From Dermatophagoides farinae (Eukaryota; Arthropoda; Arachnida; Sarcoptiformes; Pyroglyphidae), in the NCBI RefSeq assembly GCF_024713945.1, contig NC_134686.1, positions 768,001-832,000 of the forward strand: a DNA stretch of 64,000 nt. The letters run 5' to 3'. The notes beneath the pieces are model-generated. The model made no database searches, was not told the origin of the DNA, and worked only from the letters and a program-made list of their open reading frames with translations. Shown piece by piece: positions 62,076 to 64,000 of the stretch; within the stretch, counting starts at the first letter, position 1; each line of letters starts with the position of its first letter. The position numbers were made by a program, and so were the translations under genes.

Positions 62076-62255
62076 GAACACAGAATTGACGAACTGCTGG
62101 CCAACGAACTGAAATCTATGTATGGAAGTAAGGTGACCACAGTGCTAATTGTATTGATGTGGGATGGTTTGGTCACAAGATACTTCAAGAAGGCCTGGGG
62201 TTTACAGAGAAAATCCAAACGTATATCCAGGGTCAGGTGTAGAAGAGGACCATGA
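62076..62255 (+). pseudogene. Possible C-terminal tail of a non-LTR retrotransposon polyprotein
   Basis: A 59-codon plus-strand stretch reads EHRIDELLANELKSMYGSKV, then TTVLIVLMWDGLVTRYFKKA and WGLQRK before a stop. An amphipathic lead followed by a hydrophobic strand recalls the tail after the reverse transcriptase domain of some LINE-type or RT-bearing elements, but I recognise it only by general pattern. Its GC content is higher than its surroundings. It lies inside the piggyBac-like ends and may be part of that element's own cargo. Confidence 0.25.
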
Positions 62256-62910
62256 ATAGCTCCCAGGAATAAACATGATAAAATAAACTGAATGTGTATT
62301 GGACCAAACTCAAAAAACATGACCATCAAACAGCCAAAGTTGATTGAGGATTATTTGAGTAATATGAAATATTTTGTTTAGTAAAATATTTCTAATTACC
62401 ATTTATCAATAAAATCGAGGAAGTAGTATTTTTTGCTATTCACTAATTCGATTGATTTAACCAGTCATTCACCAATTCATACATTTTATTGTATTGTAGA
62501 CCCAAGAGAAAAAAATTTCTTGAATATAAAAGGTCAATTTCGAAAATTTATTTATCATTGGACTCATTTTCAAAATTAAAAATCTTGGTCGACCAAGACA
62601 TTTTAGCCTCGGTGATGAATTATTAAATACAGGGAATCATTTCATCATCAAGATACAAGATCACAAACAATGGACATGCCATGTTTGTAAAAAAAAAATC
62701 ACCGTATCAATGGATCTTGTACAATAAAAGTTTCTGCTTAAATGATTTTAAATAATATCATAGTAAATTATAAAATAAATACACTACAAATTGATGTATT
62801 GTTAATTTGTAAAATGATTTCGAAGAGAAAAACCGAATATATCAATTGTATTTGATAAAATAACAATAATATCCAATATATCCAATATATGCAATTTTTG
62901 TTGTCTGTGT

Positions 62911-62933
62911 GCCCATCATCCTATATATAGGAT
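62911..62933. repeat. 16-bp palindrome, copy 3, with extended left-end sequence near the right end
   Basis: GCCCATC plus the palindrome repeats 23 bp of the left end (61237-61259) in the same orientation, about 130 bp from the right end of the element. Confidence 0.9.
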
Positions 62934-63069
62934 GGAAGTTCAAAGTTCAATTTCTCGAAATATAAAAATTTTAAAAATAAATAAATGTCATATTTATTAC
63001 TTGTAGCCATCAAATTTTTATAATTGATAACTTTTTTTCAAAAAAAAAATTTGGGCATTAATGGGTTAA

Positions 63070-63361
63070 TCGATTCTTATTTCGAATGATTATATGATTG
63101 AATGATGACGATGCCAAAAAGGCAATTGAAATCATCATTAACTACCATTACTATTACTATTTACAAGGAAACTAAATTGATAATACGATCAACCAAGAGA
63201 GACATGAAAGTTTTTTGAACATTGACATTTACCGTTTGTAGAGTTTGATATTTTTTTTTTTTACCATTTTCAAGTCACATACATACAGAATTCTAATGAA
63301 GAATAATGGTATTTTTTTTCTTTCAATTCTTTGCTGCCAATGTAATATCAACCAAACTTAC
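63070..63361. other. dunce intron start, downstream of first exon A
   Basis: Short ordinary intron sequence between the piggyBac-like element and the donor of exon A. Nothing else was seen. Confidence 0.7.
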
Positions 63362-63936
63362 CCACAAATCCATGAATGACGACGTCTTGGTGGACCACCA
63401 TTAGCTGTTGTTGGTACTGATAATAATATTGGTGCACCACCACCACCACCACCACCACTACTACCAGAATTATTGGTAGCTAATAAATGATTACGAGATT
63501 TAATCATCATTGAACGATTATTTATCGATGATGATGATTGTGGTTGTAGTTGTGTTGTTGTTGTTGTTGTTGTCGGTGATGCCAGATTTTTATTATTATT
63601 ATTATCAAAACAATCATCATTTATTAATACTGTTGTAGTGGGTGGCGATGTTGTCAAAGTAGACGATAATGAAGATGTCATTGTAATATTCGGTATCATA
63701 ATAGTTCTATCATGATTATGATAAACATTGAATGAAGAATTTTTAGCCATATTTTTCATTAATATTTTACGATTTGGTGATGGTGAACGATGGTTATGAT
63801 TATGATTTTGATTTGTATGATGATATGATGATGATGATAAAGTTGTTGTTGTTGTTGTTGTTGGGGTGGTGGTGGTGGTGGTTGTAATTATCGTTTGTTG
63901 TTGTTGTTGTTGTTGTTGTGTTTCAATTTGATCCAT
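63362..63936 (-). CDS. dnc: Alternative first coding exon A of dunce/PDE4 (gives a 892-aa isoform)
   Basis: It encodes 191 residues plus two bases of a split codon, starting at the ATG at 63936-63934 and ending at a GTAAGT donor just below 63362. The peptide opens MDQIET, then runs through poly-Gln, poly-Thr and Ser-rich stretches and a glycine run. It ends in RRRHSWIC, followed by a split Gly codon. The Arg/His-rich lead-in to a Cys just before FDV resembles the long PDE4 forms, so this looks like the classical long-form N-terminus. It should splice to the UCR1 exon about 34.7 kb downstream, giving SWICG-FDVDESG. The low-complexity part is poorly conserved and the start codon is only the first available ATG. 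An upstream non-coding exon or promoter would lie past the window edge. Confidence 0.82.
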
Positions 63937-64000
63937 TTGATGATAATGATTGGTAGTAGATGTTAGTGGATGGCAAAAATGTTTTTTATTACCATCATGA
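63937..64000 (-). other. 5' leader of first exon A, cut by the window edge
   Basis: 64 bp upstream of the exon A ATG. There is no splice acceptor I trust, so the transcript start lies further up or beyond the window. Confidence 0.5.

Larger units (their letters stand above)
61228..63065. mobile_element. piggyBac-like DNA transposon, degenerate, with TTAA flanks
   Basis: It is bounded by TTAA on both sides (61224-61227 and 63066-63069). The ends are perfect 14-bp inverted repeats, CCCATTAATGCCCA at 61228-61241 and its complement at 63052-63065. TTAA duplication with ends starting CCC is diagnostic of the piggyBac superfamily. Inside are three copies of the palindrome ATCCTATATATAGGAT. Near the right end on the plus strand a short frame reads LGRPRHFSLGDELL and then WTCHVCKKKITVSMD before a stop (about 62580-62720). 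This could be the start of the Cys-rich C-terminal domain of a piggyBac transposase. No intact transposase with the DDD core is present, so the copy is non-autonomous. Confidence 0.85.
13448..63936 (-). other. dnc: dunce/PDE4 locus, coding extent visible in the window
   Basis: This is the span from the most distal first coding exon to the stop codon of a PDE4-family cAMP phosphodiesterase. Seven shared exons and six alternative first coding exons were placed by translating the minus strand, aligning to remembered PDE4 landmarks (UCR1, UCR2, YHNxIHAADV, HDVDHPG, SQVGF) and checking splice sites and phase. The constant part after the first exon is 2104 nt with the UCR1 exon or 1933 nt without it. 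Each of the six first exons brings the total to a multiple of three. In Drosophila, dunce is likewise a very large gene with several promoters and an intron that houses nested genes. More first exons may lie beyond 64000. The gene hydrolyses cAMP and so limits PKA signalling; different N-termini normally set location and regulation. Confidence 0.93.

Overview
The window is eukaryotic and AT-rich, full of ATC/GAT, CAA/TTG and CA/TG microsatellites. It holds one confidently recognisable gene: the 3' half and several alternative first exons of a cAMP-specific phosphodiesterase 4 gene (Drosophila dunce, vertebrate PDE4), all on the minus strand. The short introns in the gene body (72-91 bp), the base composition and the proteins rich in poly-Asn/Asp/His/Gln suggest an arthropod, most likely an astigmatid mite such as a house-dust or scab mite. 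The organism is an inference; nothing in the window names it.

Layout in gene order (high to low coordinates): alternative first coding exons at 63362-63936, 39846-41065, 30474-32110 and 28823-28965 can all join the UCR1 exon at 28519-28689. Two further first exons, 25000-25523 and 16052-17022, lie downstream of that exon and must join directly to 15683-15790. The constant body follows: 15683-15790, 15288-15610 (end of UCR1, UCR2), 14751-15202, 14502-14666, 13828-14410 and 13448-13749 (catalytic domain and C-terminus, stop at 13448-13450). I placed every junction by hand. The reading frame closes exactly for all six isoforms, giving predicted proteins of 892, 1107, 1246, 748, 818 and 967 residues. 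All six first exons end in the same phase, with two bases of the split codon.

The giant 5' introns are mostly low-complexity DNA with two clear mobile elements. At 45024-47383 is a 2.36 kb element with 231-bp terminal inverted repeats built from a 15/16-bp minisatellite, flanked by a 9-bp direct repeat. It carries broken Ty1/copia Gag-protease and CCHC-knuckle sequences. At 61228-63065 is a 1.84 kb piggyBac-like element with TTAA flanks, 14-bp perfect terminal repeats and three copies of a 16-bp palindrome. Several sequences resembling the CTCF core motif are scattered between the alternative first exons.

The region below 13448 is the dunce 3' flank and probably intergenic DNA. I found no gene there that I can defend, only weak exon-like pieces. 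No RNA gene or CRISPR array was recognised.
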